Positions 1-9,020 of a DNA stretch of 64,000 nucleotides are shown here, piece by piece. Source of the stretch: Aquimarina sediminis (GTDB lineage: Bacteria > Bacteroidota > Bacteroidia > Flavobacteriales > Flavobacteriaceae); the NCBI RefSeq assembly GCF_002895435.1, contig NZ_POYJ01000014.1, positions 93,533-157,532 of the forward strand, written 5' to 3'. The notes beneath the pieces are model-generated. The model made no database searches, was not told where the DNA came from, and was given only the letters and a program-made list of their open reading frames with translations. The position numbers were made by a program, and so were the translations under genes. Numbering within the stretch: the first letter of the stretch is position 1; each line of letters starts with the position of its first letter.

Positions 1-450
1 TTTGATTTGGTTTGTTAATCCTGATCTGTTTTTGGGATCTAAATTTTGAGCAATAGCCAGAATAGAGTTTTGTTGTTTAATCAATTCCTGTTGCACAAGT
101 TGTGTTCTGTCTTTATCTGCACTATTCATTTTGTCTAATAATTCCTTGAGCGATTGAGTTAGACTTTCTATTTTCTCCTGCTGTTCTTTTGAATACGAAT
201 ACACTTCATTTCGCATTGGTTTTAGAATATCTCTTTCTTGTACTTTTAGAAAAGAAACTATCCTTTTGTCTAAGGCTTTTACCATCACAGAAGGGTTCTT
301 GTTTGAAGCATCTTTTGGGTCAATTCCTGTCTTCTTGAAATACAATATCATATGCTCTACAAGAGTGCCTAATGGTAGGTTTAAAGCCTGAGAAAGTTGC
401 TTTAGATCCTTATGGTATTTTTGATTTATTATGATACTCTTTTTAGTCAT
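1..450 (-). CDS. BfmA/BtgA-like mobilization protein (partial)
   Basis: I translated this frame from an ATG at 448-450; it stays open to the window edge (150 codons), so the C-terminus is missing. The protein starts MTKKSIIINQKYHKDLKQLS, a short segment like the ribbon-helix-helix-type N-termini of BfmA/BtgA accessory mobilization proteins. A long Gln/Glu/Lys-rich region, probably coiled coil, follows. In Bacteroidota mobilizable elements such proteins help the relaxase at oriT. A relaxase gene would be expected just beyond position 1. The family call rests on overall resemblance and context. Confidence 0.6.
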   Translation of the reverse strand, partial: MTKKSIIINQKYHKDLKQLSQALNLPLGTLVEHMILYFKKTGIDPKDASNKNPSVMVKALDKRIVSFLKVQERDILKPMRNEVYSYSKEQQEKIESLTQSLKELLDKMNSADKDRTQLVQQELIKQQNSILAIAQNLDPKNRSGLTNQIK

Positions 451-539
451 TTTATAATTATTGTATTTGTAAATCAAGTACTTAGGTGTTTGATTATAGT
501 TTTGATATAACTCGTTATAATTTTTGATACCCTGTTAAA

Positions 540-608
540 GCAGGTTTTACCTGCGTTTAGCCCCGCAGGGCAAGTCGGATAGGGGGTGTAAGCCCCTGTC
601 CGACTTGC
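540..608. other. Paired hairpins, candidate oriT or terminator
   Basis: Two inverted repeats sit side by side between the mobilization and primase genes. The first is GCAGGT / ACCTGC with a 3-nt spacer (540-554). The second has 16-bp arms at 570-585 and 593-608 with one mismatch (T580/G598) and a 7-nt loop. The second lies inside the primase 3' end and encodes its unusual last residues; the primase stop codon lies between the arms of the first. Position and structure suit an origin of transfer; a terminator is the alternative, although no clean T-tract follows. Confidence 0.35.
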
Positions 609-1524
609 TCTCTTTTTGAGACCTTCGCATTACCAAATAATCGTTGAGATCATTGTGCTTGTGATAAAAGAAACTACAGTCCAAAATTGCCTTGTGATTT
701 TGCTTCAAAAAAGCGATAGCTTTTTGCCCTGGTTCGTCATTGTCTAGGTATGCATAAATATTGCGGTAATCCGTAATAAAGGGAGAGATGTTTTTGATCA
801 TTCCAACAGAGTTGGAAATGATGTAATCCTCATTTAGAGATTCTGATTTGAATAATGTTTTATAAGACAGGAAATCCAAAAAACCTTCAAATACTACCAA
901 TTTAGAATGGTTGTTTTTAATGCTTGTAATTTCTTTACTACCTATACAACCTTTAAAATATTTGTTACGCAGTTCGTAACCATTTGAATCATTTTGAAAT
1001 GAAATAGCAAAGTATCTTTTACTCTTGCTTCTATAGTATATTTCCTTGCAATATTGTTGTGCGATTTCTACATCAATACAGCGGTGATTTAGGTAACCCA
1101 GTAAAGCTTGGTTTTTAAGTTTTTTAACCTTTAAGATTTCGTATTCTGGAGATGTTGGGATAGATTCCTGTAAACTTGGTTGCTTCTGAAAAGAGAAAGA
1201 ACTTTCGTCATTCAAAAATGATAAAGCTTCTTTTGTATTGCATCCTTTTAGTTTTATGATTAGGTCAATTACATTACCTCCAAAACCTTCTCCGTGATCA
1301 TACCATCGATTTAGTCGTTTTGAAACCTTAAAAGATGCTTGGGTTTCTTCCCTGAAAGGAGAAAGCAGCCAAGCTTCTTTTTCATTTTCTCTTATAGGAA
1401 AATGTCCTAATTTTCCGAGTGTTGGCACGATGGAAATATTACGGGCTTTTTCACACGTTAGTTTCTCTCTTTTCATTGGCTTTGATTTTATCCGTTTTTT
1501 TGATGATTTGATGCCGAACTGCAT
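547..1524 (-). CDS. Toprim-domain primase of mobile element
   Basis: A 325-aa protein of the CHC2/Toprim primase type common in Bacteroidota mobile elements; it probably makes primers for element replication. The N-terminal half has the primase-like segment ending WYDHGEGFGGNVIDLIIKLK, where a DnaG-type protein would follow its zinc finger, but the CHC2 cysteine cluster is absent. The Toprim fold follows, with the acidic motifs LVVFEGFLDFLS and YAYLDNDEPGQKA. The last 20 or so residues are encoded by hairpin DNA and look non-native, so the original C-terminus may have been replaced. An ATG at codon 17 (MKREKL) is an alternative start. Confidence 0.75.
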   Translation of the reverse strand: MQFGIKSSKKRIKSKPMKREKLTCEKARNISIVPTLGKLGHFPIRENEKEAWLLSPFREETQASFKVSKRLNRWYDHGEGFGGNVIDLIIKLKGCNTKEALSFLNDESSFSFQKQPSLQESIPTSPEYEILKVKKLKNQALLGYLNHRCIDVEIAQQYCKEIYYRSKSKRYFAISFQNDSNGYELRNKYFKGCIGSKEITSIKNNHSKLVVFEGFLDFLSYKTLFKSESLNEDYIISNSVGMIKNISPFITDYRNIYAYLDNDEPGQKAIAFLKQNHKAILDCSFFYHKHNDLNDYLVMRRSQKESKSDRGLHPLSDLPCGAKRR

Positions 1525-1672
1525 TAATCAATTGTTATACAATATTTTTGGTCGCATCAATACTGTCATCAATTCGGCATCATTTTTCAATTTTCTTTAT
1601 TCTTGTCATCATTTTATTTTTTGATGATAGTTTGATGACAATTTGATGATGGTTTATCTGTTTGTAAATGAG

Positions 1673-2890
1673 TTAATTATGTGTTTTTGTCATCAGGTCA
1701 TCATAATTTTCTATCAAATAGGATTTCTTTAGCGTATAAAACCTTCCTTTATCATTTCCTTCTACTATGGTTCCATCAGACAAAACAGTGAATTTTTTGT
1801 ACTTCAATGAGTTCTCCGCAGGAATCAAATTCCATTCTTCTCTAACAATAGTTTTAAGTCTGGTTTTGGTTTCTTTATATGGTGTTCTACTCATTAGATT
1901 TTGTAGGTCTTTAATACAGAATTGAAATTCGTCTAACTCATAGTTGTCCATTATTTCGATAATTGAATTCACTAGTTCAATTTCAATAATGTTTTTATTG
2001 AAATTGATAAGTTTCTTCAAGGCTTCTGTTTTAATTTGTTGTGGTGTGAACCACATGCGCGTTGTATTTTCAGTATGGTATACTCGATGAGATAGGTAAT
2101 GTAAAAAAGCAGGAATTTCTTTGATTAGCTTATCTAACAAGTCTTCATCTTCTGTTATGAAAGCCTCTATTTTTCGAACCCAGAAACGGATTTCTCCTGG
2201 TTCAATTTTGATGAAGTTCTTTTCGTTATTGGAACAAAGAATAAATTTGCCAAAAAACTCAATTTCGTTTTTATCTTTCCCTTTTGCTTCTACTTTATAG
2301 GTTCTAGCGGTAGAAAGATTTTTAATGCGTTCAGTATCTTCTTTTTTGTCAAGTAGTACTTCATCTACAGCAATGATTAATTTATTTGACCAATCCGAAT
2401 TAAATTGAGATCTAAAATCATCATTAGTATTATAGGTCATATTTCCTCCAAAGATGTTTTTTAGCCAATTGAGAGTAGTTGTTTTGCCTGTATTTCTTTC
2501 TTTGGATACCAGGCATAGAACAGGTAATATTTGAGTAGGTTTCTCATATAAAATTTTTAAGTAATCGAGCCCTAGTTCTAGTTGTTCTCCAAAAATATGT
2601 TCCATGAATTTTAGAGAATATGTATAGCTTCCTTGCTTAAGTTTATGTGGTAGTTTATTATAAGTGTTATAGAAGTTGGAGATTACTTCTTTAAAATCAA
2701 GATGAGAAGGAACACAACAAAAACCGTCGTATTTATCTATTTTACTTAAGTAATCTCTCCCATGATCTTCTTTGATGCAATCTTTACTCCATATCGTTAA
2801 TATTTCCAAAGTGTCTCCCGATATCAAAGGTTTTCGAATGCGTTTTTGATATGAAGTGCCTATTCTAAGATATTGTGTTTTGTGTGCCAT
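1673..2890 (-). CDS. Primase-helicase family protein (mobile element)
   Basis: A P-loop ATPase of the DUF5906/SF3-like primase-helicase group found beside Toprim primases in Bacteroidota elements. Walker A is ERNTGKTT near residues 131-138, Walker B is LIIAVDE ending near 177, and a sensor-like ILCSNNE follows. The role would be unwinding at the element's replication origin. I chose the ATG at 2888-2890 (MAHKTQYLRIGTSY) because that N-terminus is typical of the family. An ATG 13 codons upstream would add a hydrophobic leader that looks spurious. The gene is co-oriented with the primase downstream. Confidence 0.75.
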   Translation of the reverse strand: MAHKTQYLRIGTSYQKRIRKPLISGDTLEILTIWSKDCIKEDHGRDYLSKIDKYDGFCCVPSHLDFKEVISNFYNTYNKLPHKLKQGSYTYSLKFMEHIFGEQLELGLDYLKILYEKPTQILPVLCLVSKERNTGKTTTLNWLKNIFGGNMTYNTNDDFRSQFNSDWSNKLIIAVDEVLLDKKEDTERIKNLSTARTYKVEAKGKDKNEIEFFGKFILCSNNEKNFIKIEPGEIRFWVRKIEAFITEDEDLLDKLIKEIPAFLHYLSHRVYHTENTTRMWFTPQQIKTEALKKLINFNKNIIEIELVNSIIEIMDNYELDEFQFCIKDLQNLMSRTPYKETKTRLKTIVREEWNLIPAENSLKYKKFTVLSDGTIVEGNDKGRFYTLKKSYLIENYDDLMTKTHN

Positions 2891-2979
2891 ACTTATGATA
2901 TATTGCAGAAAACCGTATATTTGCGCCATACGATAATCTCGTTGAAAGAATTATTGAAAAAGTGTAAAGGTTCAGAGCT

Positions 2980-3267
2980 TTACACTTTTTTGTTTTTAAG
3001 GGTGTAATTCAGAGCTTCTTTTTCTATTTCAGCAGTGGATTTCCTTTTGTTTTGTAGTAACCAATTATCTAATTTACCTTTGGAAAAGAAAATAATCTTT
3101 CCGTTAGGTTTGGAATGAGGAATTTCACCTGAAGCTGTAAGTTTGTACATGTAACTCCTTGATATACCTGTGTAATCGCAAGCTTCATCAAAGGAGAATA
3201 CTGTTTTAGAACTTAATAATAGTTTTTCTATTCTATTAAGCCTTTCATCTAATTTTATATTGTCCAT
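2980..3267 (-). CDS. Excisionase-like HTH DNA-binding protein
   Basis: A 95-aa protein with a MerR/excisionase-type winged helix (HTH_17). FSFDEACDYTGISRSYMYKLTASG forms the helix-turn-helix, and a wing around HSKPNGKIIFFSKGKLDNWL follows. In Bacteroidota integrative elements such proteins sit between the integrase and the primase genes and act as excision factor or element regulator. Start is the ATG at 3265-3267. A 298-base non-coding stretch with an inverted repeat separates it from the integrase and probably holds recombination or promoter sites. The fold is clear; the excision role is inferred from position. Confidence 0.7.
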   Translation of the reverse strand: MDNIKLDERLNRIEKLLLSSKTVFSFDEACDYTGISRSYMYKLTASGEIPHSKPNGKIIFFSKGKLDNWLLQNKRKSTAEIEKEALNYTLKNKKV

Positions 3268-3448
3268 TATTTATGGTATTATAGATTAATAATGAACAAA
3301 GCGCTTTGTTTTTATTCTACTTTTTGTAGTACTATGAGACAAATAAACAATAAAAAGAAAAGAAATCTAAATTAGATGGAATTGCTGTAAATAGTGAATT
3401 CCGGAAAAAAAAAAGACATTTTTCTGGGGCTGTTTTTTTTGAGAGGAG

Positions 3449-3512
3449 TTTGACGGAATTTTCGTTTTTTTATTTATCGTAATTGATTTTTTCAGGAAAA
3501 AATTCCGTCAAA
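3449..3512. repeat. 14-bp perfect inverted repeat in element
   Basis: TTTGACGGAATTTT at 3449-3462 is matched by its exact reverse complement at 3499-3512, with a 36-nt T-rich spacer. It lies in the gap between the integrase and excisionase genes. Likely roles are accessory protein binding sites for recombination or a regulatory site. It is too widely spaced for an intrinsic terminator. Confidence 0.6.
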
Positions 3513-3565
3513 ATGGGTTTTCAGTTTAACAAAATTTTAACTCAAGTTGTTAGTGAGAATTATTG

Positions 3566-4693
3566 TTAGAGTTCCAAATTTGGGATAATATTAGCAGCTT
3601 CTTTCATCTTAGCATCAATAATTTTAGCATATATCTCCGTAGTTCTTAATTCTTTATGCCCTAGTCGTTTTGATACTGTATAGATATCAGCACCATTTTC
3701 TAATAACAATACAGCGTTGGTATGCCTGGCACTATGAAAAGTAATATGTTTGGTAATTCCGGCACGCATACACCAACGTAGTATTTCAGCATTGAAATGC
3801 GCACCGTATTTCAAACCAGTAAAAACACGATCACTTTCATTTTCTCTTTTACCAAGGAGATCCCGAGCTTGCTCGGATATATATAAGTATTCCAATCCAT
3901 CCGTTTTTTTCTGTCTAAAAATTACTCTAGAACCGTTATCTTCATCTCTAACTTCTGACCAGATCATTTTGTTAATGTCGGACCAACGTAAACCCGTTAG
4001 GCAACTGAAAAGAAAAGCATTTTTCATAACAGGGTATTTACAATTTGCTGTCGCCATTGCTTGTAATTCAGAATAGGTGAGATACTCTCTTGTCGATTCT
4101 CCTTGTTCAAATCCTTTTACAGATTTGACTACATTGGTGTCTATATATCCTTCGTTAAAAGCTTCTCTTAGAGCTGCACGTAATTTATTGAAGTATGTGT
4201 ATTTTGAGTTTTGAGATAGGGGAGTGCCACCTTTTGTTTTAGCTTCTTTATCAAGGTGTTTTTTAAAACCTTTTACAAAATCTTCATCAATATCTGCTAA
4301 TGTAATGGTAGGTGAACAATAGCGTTCTAAATGTTTATATGCGGCATCCCAATTGTCGTAATTACCCTTACTTTCATATCGATCTTCTTTAAGTTTGCTG
4401 TAATACTCTAGAAATGAAGTTTTAGATTTATTGGAGTTTTTAATATTGAATTTCCCTTTAATAATATCTGCTTGTCGCAATGCTAAGATCTGCTCTGCAA
4501 GCGAGAAGATTTCTTTAGTTTCTTTCTTTTCTTGAGCAGTTTTTGGATTCTGTAGAGGATATAACTTTAGGTACTCAAAATCTCGATTGTACTTATTCAC
4601 TCCATTATTATCTACATAGTGTCCTTTATAGTATTCAATATAGAGGCTAAATCGATCATTCTTGATTTTCTTCTTTTTTAGGCTTACTTTCAT
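3566..4693 (-). CDS. Tyrosine recombinase / integrase
   Basis: A 375-aa Bacteroidota-type phage integrase that should catalyse integration and excision of the element. It has an N-terminal arm-binding region (MKVSLKKKKIKNDRFSLYIE), a SAM-like core-binding domain near 90-195 and a C-terminal catalytic domain. Visible catalytic residues are R236 (TGLRWSDI), a Lys near 262, H320-x-x-R323 (FHSARH), H346 (LGHKEL) and Y355 (TTEIYAKI). All are intact, so the enzyme looks functional. I chose the ATG at 4691-4693; an upstream ATG at 4721-4723 would make the gene start inside a perfect palindrome. It lies next to the 3' end of mnmE, the presumed target. Confidence 0.9.
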   Translation of the reverse strand: MKVSLKKKKIKNDRFSLYIEYYKGHYVDNNGVNKYNRDFEYLKLYPLQNPKTAQEKKETKEIFSLAEQILALRQADIIKGKFNIKNSNKSKTSFLEYYSKLKEDRYESKGNYDNWDAAYKHLERYCSPTITLADIDEDFVKGFKKHLDKEAKTKGGTPLSQNSKYTYFNKLRAALREAFNEGYIDTNVVKSVKGFEQGESTREYLTYSELQAMATANCKYPVMKNAFLFSCLTGLRWSDINKMIWSEVRDEDNGSRVIFRQKKTDGLEYLYISEQARDLLGKRENESDRVFTGLKYGAHFNAEILRWCMRAGITKHITFHSARHTNAVLLLENGADIYTVSKRLGHKELRTTEIYAKIIDAKMKEAANIIPNLEL

Positions 4694-4694
4694 T

Positions 4695-4736
4695 ATATAG
4701 TTAAAAGGTGAAAGTATTTTCACCTTTTAACTATAT
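4695..4736. repeat. 19-bp perfect palindrome at integrase start
   Basis: Arms at 4695-4713 and 4718-4736 are exact reverse complements around a 4-nt loop, one base upstream of the integrase ATG. In the mRNA the hairpin would cover the ribosome-loading region. As DNA it could bind the excisionase-like protein or the integrase. A further partial match (AAGGTGAAAATA) follows at about 4746. Confidence 0.75.
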
Positions 4737-4875
4737 ATTTATCTCAAGGTGAAAATAAGATGAAATAAAAGTACAAAAATAAGTTGAGCAAAGGAAAATA
4801 TAAATAATGATAATTGATTTAAAATATTGTTATATACGCTTTTAGTGTAATTTTGGTTTCCTTTAGTTTCTATAA

Positions 4876-4893
4876 TTACTTCCCAATACAGAA
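4876..4893 (-). other. Candidate attachment core (3' end of mnmE)
   Basis: The last 18 bases of mnmE on the minus strand read TTCTGTATTGGGAAGTAA, coding FCIGK-stop. This equals, as I remember it, the direct repeat used by Salmonella genomic island 1 at trmE/thdF. The integrase gene lies just beyond it, so this is the likely attachment core. No second copy is visible in 1-4875, which fits the far end being outside the window. Confidence 0.5.
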
Positions 4894-6267
4894 ATTAGCA
4901 AAAATATTACCAAGCAAGTCATCACTAGTAATTTCACCGGTAATCTCTCCAAAATGGTATAATGCCTGACGAATATCTATAGCCATAAGATCTCCAGAAA
5001 GCCCCGAATCCAATCCATATTGTACTTTTTGTATTTCTTCCAAAGCCTTTAAAAGCGCATCATAATGTCGTGTATTTGTAACTATAGTTTCATTATTACG
5101 AAGAGCTCCGGTATTAACAAATTCCAGAAGCTTATTTTGCAATGCTTCAACACCTATATTTTGTTTGGCCGACAGCAGATGTATATTGTCAATCTCAGAT
5201 TTTAAATCTTCAATCTGGTCGTTATTAAGCTTGTCTATTTTGTTGGCAACAACGAGTAATGGTTTTTGTGGATACTTATTTTTGATCTTTCCAATTTCAA
5301 TTTTTAGCTCTGTTACACCTTCTTGCGTTAATTGTGAACTATCAATAAGGTAGATTACTACTTGGGCTTGCTCAATTTTTTCAAAAGTTTTTTTGATTCC
5401 AATGTTTTCGACTACATCTTTAGTATCTCGAATTCCTGCTGTGTCTATAAACCTGAAACCAATTCCTCCAATAGTAATCTCATCCTCTATAGTATCTCGA
5501 GTAGTTCCTGCAATTTCTGATACTATTGCTCTTTCTTCATTAAGTAGCGCATTCAGAAGAGTTGATTTACCCACATTGGGTTCTCCAACAATAGCTACAG
5601 GAATTCCGTTCTTAATCACATTTCCAACCGCAAAAGAATCAATGAGGCGTTTCAATACTTTGGTAATTCTGGAGATGAGATCTTTAAACTGAGTGCGATC
5701 AGCAAATTCTACATCCTCTTCAGCAAAATCTAATTCTAATTCTATTAAGGAAGCAAAATTTAATAACTCATCTCTAAGGTTTTTAATTTCACTAGAAAAA
5801 CCACCACGCATTTGCTGCATTGCAATCTGGTGCGACGCCTCAGAATCTGATGCTATAAGATCCGCAACCGCTTCGGCTTGTGATAGATCTAATTTTCCGT
5901 TAATAAAGGAACGCAATGTAAACTCTCCTGCATTAGCAATTCGACACCCACTTCTTAGTAATAATTGAATAATTTCTTGTTGGATATACACAGAGCCGTG
6001 ACAAGAAATTTCTACTGTCGGTTCTCCAGTATATGAATTTGTTCCTTTAAATAGCGAAACTAATACTTCATCTAGTATTCTGTTGTTGTCAATAATATGC
6101 CCCAGGTGTATGGTGTGAGTTTTTTGGGTTTTTAGCTCTTTCCCGCTCACTGATCTAAATAATGGGGAACAAATAGTAATGGCATCTTTACCAGAAACTC
6201 TAATAACCGCTATAGCCCCAGCTCCAGATGGTGTTGCTAAAGCTACTATGGTGTCTTGTGCGATCAT
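4876..6267 (-). CDS. mnmE: tRNA modification GTPase MnmE (TrmE)
   Basis: A full-length 463-aa protein. With MnmG it installs the (carboxymethyl)aminomethyl group on wobble U34 of certain tRNAs, in the cytosol. The N-terminal formyl-folate-binding domain begins IAQDTIVALATPSGAGAIAV. A helical domain encloses the G domain, with GEPNVGKSTLLN (G1), TRDTIED (G2 region), DTAGIR (G3) and NKID (G4). The C-terminus is the invariant FCIGK, whose Cys is important for modification. The coding end is intact although a mobile element abuts it, so insertion restored the reading frame. A TANNTTTG-like box lies at 6287-6294 on the minus strand. Confidence 0.97.
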   Translation of the reverse strand: MIAQDTIVALATPSGAGAIAVIRVSGKDAITICSPLFRSVSGKELKTQKTHTIHLGHIIDNNRILDEVLVSLFKGTNSYTGEPTVEISCHGSVYIQQEIIQLLLRSGCRIANAGEFTLRSFINGKLDLSQAEAVADLIASDSEASHQIAMQQMRGGFSSEIKNLRDELLNFASLIELELDFAEEDVEFADRTQFKDLISRITKVLKRLIDSFAVGNVIKNGIPVAIVGEPNVGKSTLLNALLNEERAIVSEIAGTTRDTIEDEITIGGIGFRFIDTAGIRDTKDVVENIGIKKTFEKIEQAQVVIYLIDSSQLTQEGVTELKIEIGKIKNKYPQKPLLVVANKIDKLNNDQIEDLKSEIDNIHLLSAKQNIGVEALQNKLLEFVNTGALRNNETIVTNTRHYDALLKALEEIQKVQYGLDSGLSGDLMAIDIRQALYHFGEITGEITSDDLLGNIFANFCIGK

Positions 6268-6336
6268 ATGCTTTATATATAAAAGGCAAAAATAGACATT
6301 AATAAGAGTAATTTAAATATTGATTGCTAAACTTTT

Positions 6337-6365
6337 TTGAAGAGTTGTTTTTCTTTTCTATCTTG
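6337..6365 (+). promoter_or_regulatory. Bacteroidota-type promoter of protease gene 1
   Basis: TTG (6337-6339), 19 bases, then TATCTTG (6359-6365) fits the Bacteroidota -33/-7 pattern. The same arrangement with the same 19-base spacing precedes the downstream paralogue. It leaves a leader of about 200 nt before the ATG at 6576. The remainder of 6268-6575 shows no gene. Confidence 0.6.
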
Positions 6366-6575
6366 TAACACGAAGAAAAAGAGATACTTGCGTTGATGAG
6401 TGATTTCTTTCTTTAGGAAAGTAAAAAGGATACTAGAAAAATTGAAGTTTTGTCTGATTAAAATTAGATAGACTAATTAATGGAATATAACTTTATTGTT
6501 GTCAAGTGCATACTAAAGATTTTATGTGCTAACTAAATTTAATGTCTAACTAATACTAATTTAATCTTAATTCAC

Positions 6576-8987
6576 ATGAATTACACTAACACAAACTCAA
6601 TTTCTCTTAATTTCGGATATTCTGCTCGACGGATCTGTATGCTTATATGTACAGTATTCATGCTTTTACCCTTTATAAATTTTGCTCAGGATGAATTACC
6701 TAGGCATTACAAAGATTATAATATGAGTATACAATCTGAAGGTATACAAAATAAAGGGCGAACTGAAGTTATTACAAGAACCATTTCAGAAAAAGGGGCT
6801 ATTTGGTTACGGTTATTTTTTAAAGATGTAAATCTTGGAAGTTATAGTACTTTAACAATAACATCAAAATTGGATGGAGCTAAACAAACATTAACATCGT
6901 CAACTATTAAAGATTGGAAAAATACTACTGCCTATTTTAATGGAGATGAAGTAACGATAGAATTGACAGTTGCTCCAGGTGAAAAAGCAATAGGGTTAAA
7001 AGTTCATGAGGTAGGAATAGGAGAAGAAGACCCAAGAACAAAATCTCAATGTGGATCTACTGATGATAGAGTTGACTCTACAGATAATGCAATTGGGCGA
7101 ATAGTGCCCATTGGATGTACAGGTTGGATTATTACCAACGGTAAACTTGTAACAGCGGGACATTGCCTTACTAGCAGAGCTCAGATAATAGAGTTTAATG
7201 TGCCTAAGTCAAATCCAGATCGTACCATTGTACATCCTGGACCAGAAGATCAATATCCGATGAGTAATTTTGTATCACCTTATATAAACAATCCAAGTCA
7301 GGCTAATGATTGGGGAGTGTTTACGGCTGGTGCAAATTCACAAACAGGACAAACCCCAATTCAGGCGCAAGGTAAATCATTTAATGTAGTACAAACTAAT
7401 CCTGGTAGTAATATTACAATTACAGGATTTGGTACAGATACAGGAATCGACAATCAAACACAGCAAACCCATACAGGACCATTATCTTCTGTCACAAATA
7501 CTTTTGTACGTTATAGAACAGATACCACAGGAGGAAATTCTGGAAGCCCAATAATAGATTCGGCAACAGGAAATGCAGTGGGTGTTCATGCATATGGTGG
7601 ATGCTCTGGATCAGGAGGATCTAATTCTGGAGAAAGAGCAACCATTCCTGCCTTTTGGGATGCCATGGGGCTTGGCGGAAATCCAGATCCAGGTTGTACA
7701 GGTAACATAGCTTCTTTTCCTTATAGTGAAAGTTTTGAAGGTACTATTGGAGACTGGTCGCAAGATACAGGAGATGACCTAAATTGGACTGTAGATTCTA
7801 ATGGTACCCCCTCTAATGGTACAGGACCAAGTAGCGCCATTGATGGAAATTCATATATATATGTTGAAGCTTCTGGAAACGGAACAGGATTTCCTTCTAA
7901 AAGAGCAATTCTTAACTCACCATGTTTAAACTTTTCGAGTATTAGTGCTCCTAAATTAAAATTCCAATACCATATGATAGGTAGTGCAGTAGGAACATTG
8001 AAAGTAGAAGCAAGAACCAATAATACAGGGTCTTGGACAAGTGTGTTTACCAAAACAGGAGCGCAGGGAACAGGCTGGAATGCGGCTGATATTAACCTTT
8101 CTTCATATGCTGGGAATTCGAGTGTACAACTAAGATTAAATGTTGTTACAGGAAACAGCTGGCAAGGAGATATTACTATAGATGCGTTGAGTATAACTGG
8201 TGGTACGGTAAATCCAGGGTGTACTACCTTAAACTTTAACGATTTTACCATTACAGGATTTGCTACTCAAGATGTTGCAGGTAACTATTCAATACAAAAT
8301 GGAGGTGCTGCAATTTCTATGCAAAATAATACCTGGAAATATATCTCTATGAATTATACGGTAACAGCAAATACTGTAGTAGAGTTTGATTTCAGTAGTA
8401 CTTCGCAAGGAGAAATTCATGGTATTGCATTTGAAAATGATAATACATTGACCTCTACAAGATGCTTTAAAATACATGGTACACAAAACTATGGAGTAAC
8501 TAATTATGATAATTATACTAGTGGTACTAAAAAATACATTATTCCTGTAGGGAATTTCTATACAGGCAATATGGATAGGCTAGTGTTTATTAATGATTTT
8601 GATGCAGGTAGTGGTAATACTTCTGTATATAGTAATGTAAAAATATATGAAGGATCTTGTGGACAATCAGCATTAACAGAAAGTGTAGCACAGTTAGAAG
8701 CAATTTCACCAATATTTGGAGATGAAGATGAAGGAGACCTTGCTACTTTGAGTATAAGACCAAACCCAGCCAAAGATGTATTCTCATTGCATGTAAACAA
8801 GTATGCAAAAGGAAATATAACGGCAACTATATATACAATTCTAGGGCGTAAAAAAGCACAGATAACAATGCAGCCTGGTATCAACACTATTTCTGCACGA
8901 AACTTGTCACTGGGTAGAGGGATCTATCTAATAAAAATTGATAGTAGTACAGGAGAATCCGCTACCAAAAAGCTAATTGTTAACTAA
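6576..8987 (+). CDS. Secreted trypsin-like serine protease, T9SS cargo
   Basis: An 803-aa exported protein. A long N-region precedes a hydrophobic signal segment ending near FINFAQDE. A beta-rich pro-domain follows, then an S1-type protease core with H196 (TAGHC), D245 (NDWGVF) and S322 (GGNSGSP) in the right order. After it come a MAM/jelly-roll-like domain (about 385-545) and another beta domain. The last 80 residues (SIRPNPAKDVFSLHV to TKKLIVN) are a type A T9SS sorting domain. The protein should be carried to the surface or medium by the type IX system. Substrate unknown. It is one half of a tandem duplicate. Confidence 0.88.
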   Translation: MNYTNTNSISLNFGYSARRICMLICTVFMLLPFINFAQDELPRHYKDYNMSIQSEGIQNKGRTEVITRTISEKGAIWLRLFFKDVNLGSYSTLTITSKLDGAKQTLTSSTIKDWKNTTAYFNGDEVTIELTVAPGEKAIGLKVHEVGIGEEDPRTKSQCGSTDDRVDSTDNAIGRIVPIGCTGWIITNGKLVTAGHCLTSRAQIIEFNVPKSNPDRTIVHPGPEDQYPMSNFVSPYINNPSQANDWGVFTAGANSQTGQTPIQAQGKSFNVVQTNPGSNITITGFGTDTGIDNQTQQTHTGPLSSVTNTFVRYRTDTTGGNSGSPIIDSATGNAVGVHAYGGCSGSGGSNSGERATIPAFWDAMGLGGNPDPGCTGNIASFPYSESFEGTIGDWSQDTGDDLNWTVDSNGTPSNGTGPSSAIDGNSYIYVEASGNGTGFPSKRAILNSPCLNFSSISAPKLKFQYHMIGSAVGTLKVEARTNNTGSWTSVFTKTGAQGTGWNAADINLSSYAGNSSVQLRLNVVTGNSWQGDITIDALSITGGTVNPGCTTLNFNDFTITGFATQDVAGNYSIQNGGAAISMQNNTWKYISMNYTVTANTVVEFDFSSTSQGEIHGIAFENDNTLTSTRCFKIHGTQNYGVTNYDNYTSGTKKYIIPVGNFYTGNMDRLVFINDFDAGSGNTSVYSNVKIYEGSCGQSALTESVAQLEAISPIFGDEDEGDLATLSIRPNPAKDVFSLHVNKYAKGNITATIYTILGRKKAQITMQPGINTISARNLSLGRGIYLIKIDSSTGESATKKLIVN

Positions 8988-9020
8988 TTGTAATATCAAG
9001 AAGACATTAAGTTTATTCCT

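Larger units (their letters stand above)
1..4893. mobile_element. End of an integrative/mobilizable element at mnmE
   Basis: Five minus-strand genes form a typical Bacteroidota mobile-element core: BfmA/BtgA-like mobilization protein, Toprim primase, primase-helicase, HTH excisionase-like protein and tyrosine integrase. They end against the 3' end of mnmE. The integrase-proximal boundary is placed at the last 18 bases of mnmE (4876-4893), an inferred attachment core. The other end and the matching direct repeat lie outside the window, so the size is unknown. The relaxase is not seen and should lie left of position 1. Sure that it is a mobile element; boundary tentative. Confidence 0.8.
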
